DNA from: Monarcha castaneiventris obscurior
Taxonomy: Eukaryota > Chordata > Aves > Passeriformes > Monarchidae
DNA: 64,000 nt
NCBI GenBank assembly: GCA_026261815.1
Contig: JAMPIT010000566.1
Span: 25,879,001 to 25,943,000 of the forward strand
Reading direction: 5' to 3'
A program made the position numbers and the translations under genes. The notes beneath the pieces were generated by a model. That model did not search any database. It worked only from the letters and a program-made list of their open reading frames with translations, and was not told the origin of the DNA. Positions 61,881 to 64,000 of this stretch are shown here, in pieces (position 1 is the first letter of the stretch; each line of letters opens with the position of its first letter).

Positions 61881-64000
61881 AAACTACACATCTGGGTGGA
61901 AAGTTAAAATATGTTTTGGAAATACATGTTAGGAAAGAAGAAAAGTCTCCAGGTTTAATGTGAGGCATGAATCTGACAAAAAGGGCTTCCCTGCTGCCTA
62001 GGCAAGTGCTATCAAGATTAAAATTTTCTCTGACAGTAGAGACCATTCCAGATTAAATACAATCACACAACAAAGCTTGTCAGCATTAACTAGCTGAAAT
62101 CAGTCAGATCTCACTTGTAGATGGTTGGAACTAAAACATCAGCGTAGAACAAAGATTTGTTTTTTTTTAAAGCAAGGAAGTAAACATTTAAGGAAGAAGA
62201 TAACAGCTGATGTTAAAAGATTTTAATTACTTGTTTTTATTTTAGAGCAGTTCTAATTTTCCTTAAGGATCTTTTATGGCTGACAAGTCATCATTGTTAC
62301 TTATATAATTTAATTTAAAATATTTACATCTGTAAGCAAATAAGGATGTTATTAGCATGTAGATTAACTCTTTCACTTTTGCAGTGAATGGCCTACTGAT
62401 TTTTTTTCCCACACACAGTGCTTTTACAAAGGCTGCACAGTTTTTGGTCCCAACTTGAAGAGATCATCCTGTACACCTCTTCAGTAATGTCTCCAGTGAA
62501 GCTGGTAGGATAAATGCCAGGGGAGCTGCTATTATTTCCCTGTATCATGACAACCTCTTCAGCACGAATAATTGGCTCAGGCCAAGAACTTGCTTCATGT
62601 ATATGGCAGAATTACTGACCCAAGCTGGATTTGAACCAGCAGCCATATGATTTAAATAGGAGATGAAAATTGATCTCAAAATAACCTCAGCAATCTAAGC
62701 CAAGAAAGCGACAAAAGGATGAATGCTTAGCATTGCAGAAAAATAAATATCCTCTTTTAGAAAACAGACCTTGTCACAAGAACCAAATGCTCATACATCA
62801 TGTAGTACCCTAAGTTGAGGAATATGCCTCTGCTGGTAAACATAGCAAAAACAGTAAGAAATGGTTCTCTGTTTGTGTATTTTTACAAGATTATGTATGA
62901 TGTATCACATATCACATATATAATGTGTTCTATCTCCCAAGTTTAGCAAATATTCATTGAGATCTTTGGTGAAGCAGTAGCTCCCTGAATCCCTGGATTG
63001 TATTCCTCATGGGAAGTTAGGGTCCCCAACGAAATTTATTTAGCAGATGAACAAAATTTAGACTGCAAAGATGGCCCCACATTCCAACTAGCCAAATAGA
63101 GGGGGTGAAAAGCATGTCAGCTTGTTGCCTGCTTGTTTCCTTGCACCTTCTTGGAGACTGCTGCTGGACAAGCTACACTGGTGCCAGATGTTCAAATAGT
63201 CTGTTGCAGAAAATACAGGGGCAAAGAGATTTTTCTCACAGAAAGAGTTCTAAAAGGCCTTCTGACAGGAGGAGTAGGTTATTTGCAGCCCCTGTGACAA
63301 GCATTTTAACTGTACAAGGGGATATGTTCTGCCTCTGGAATCCAGTACATAAATTACAAAGAAAATAATAGCTTCAGTCCGAAGGACCATCCACTAATCC
63401 CCTTGTTTATATCACAGGTAATATGTAAGTGCTTTTCGGAGCTAATCCTGTCAGCTGTAGCATAAATGCAAAGGCCAATAAGATTACTTGGAGATGAAGC
63501 ATTTTAATAGCATCACAGAGTCAGGAAGTAAACAGATTATGAAAGGCAGCAACTGGCATTGATTTTATTTTGCAGCTTGGCCTGAATGTCCTAAGCTTGA
63601 TGAGTCTTGTAATCAATCTTGTTTGAATTTTGCATGAGATTTTAGCTCATCCTGAGGCTAAGAAAATAAGCAATTTCAAAAATCAGAACATTAGACCACA
63701 AATCATGAGAGAGAAGAAAACCACAGTGTAAGACCTGATAGTGGAATCCTCTTTTCTGGGCCTCAGAGGTACCTGACAGGGTTCGAAGGATGAATCTGTG
63801 AAACAGCTGTGCAGAAGATTTCTGTGACAATGTTCTCCTGGAAGCAAAGGCTCTCCAGATAGGGTCAGATTTTGCAGGTGTTTTGCCAGACAGCCTCCAG
63901 GCTTTTCCATCTCCAGATTTTTCTCCCTTTTTGCTCTGGACAATTCCCAGTCAATTTTGTTGTGGTTTTAATATGAAGACTCACATCTAGAACAGAGAAA
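61881..64000. other. Unique AT-rich non-coding DNA
   Basis: No gene is supported. A tRNA-like T-arm at 62624-62640 is listed separately. Confidence 0.4.
62617..62640 (-). ncRNA. tRNA-like T-arm; possible tRNA pseudogene or tRNA-derived SINE remnant
   Basis: On the minus strand gctgg-ttcaaat-ccagc forms the 5-bp stem and 7-nt loop of a T-arm with a good B-box (GGTTCAAATCC), followed by a 7-nt acceptor-like segment. A matching 5' acceptor and a clear D-arm/A-box are not found upstream, so it is not an intact tRNA gene. Confidence 0.25.

Overview
The window reads as a piece of a bird genome. It is AT-rich, has no dense gene content, and its dispersed repeats are avian: CR1 LINE fragments with the typical 3' end (gattctatgatt-like tail) and solo LTRs of bird endogenous retroviruses with recognisable ends. 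The species cannot be fixed from the sequence. No complete protein-coding gene was found. Almost all open reading frames are short chance ORFs, pieces of CR1 ORF2, or artefacts of low-complexity tracts, so the window is best read as intergenic or deep-intronic DNA.

Layout. 1-5.9 kb is mostly unique, with a possible decayed processed pseudogene on the minus strand near 1.1-1.7 kb and a tight 19-bp hairpin near 2.95 kb. 5.9-11.7 kb is a CR1-rich block of four plus-strand fragments with a (GGAA)n microsatellite. 12.0-12.7 kb is a solo LTR with 8-bp terminal inverted repeats and a 5-bp target duplication. 12.7-22.1 kb is unique AT-rich DNA with homeodomain-motif clusters. 22.1-25.5 kb carries two CR1 tails and one exon-like open stretch. 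26.36-27.43 kb is an ERVL-type solo LTR with an internal 45-bp tandem repeat. 31.8-32.9 kb is an eroded CR1 followed by another LTR. 39.9-40.9 kb holds the only two minus-strand CR1s. 44.6-45.4 kb is a strong CpG island containing a C-rich minisatellite with a G-quadruplex-prone minus strand, and it is the only good promoter candidate. 53.6-53.85 kb is a 213-nt pure-purine microsatellite. 55.9-57.3 kb is a CR1 split by a young-looking ERVK-type solo LTR with a perfect 6-bp target duplication. The remainder, to 64 kb, is unique DNA with a tRNA-like T-arm near 62.6 kb.

How it fits together: retrotransposons supply most of the recognisable structure. The possible regulatory content is the CpG island, plus scattered palindromic transcription-factor sites (two overlapping octamers at 29.67 kb, an inverted Forkhead pair at 42.70 kb) and homeodomain-rich stretches. 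These regulatory readings are inferred from motifs only. I see no operon, CRISPR array, bacterial gene or clearly new genetic system. The items most worth a second look are the CpG island with its minisatellite, the 2.95 kb hairpin, the 61-codon exon-like stretch at 24.95 kb and the nested LTR.
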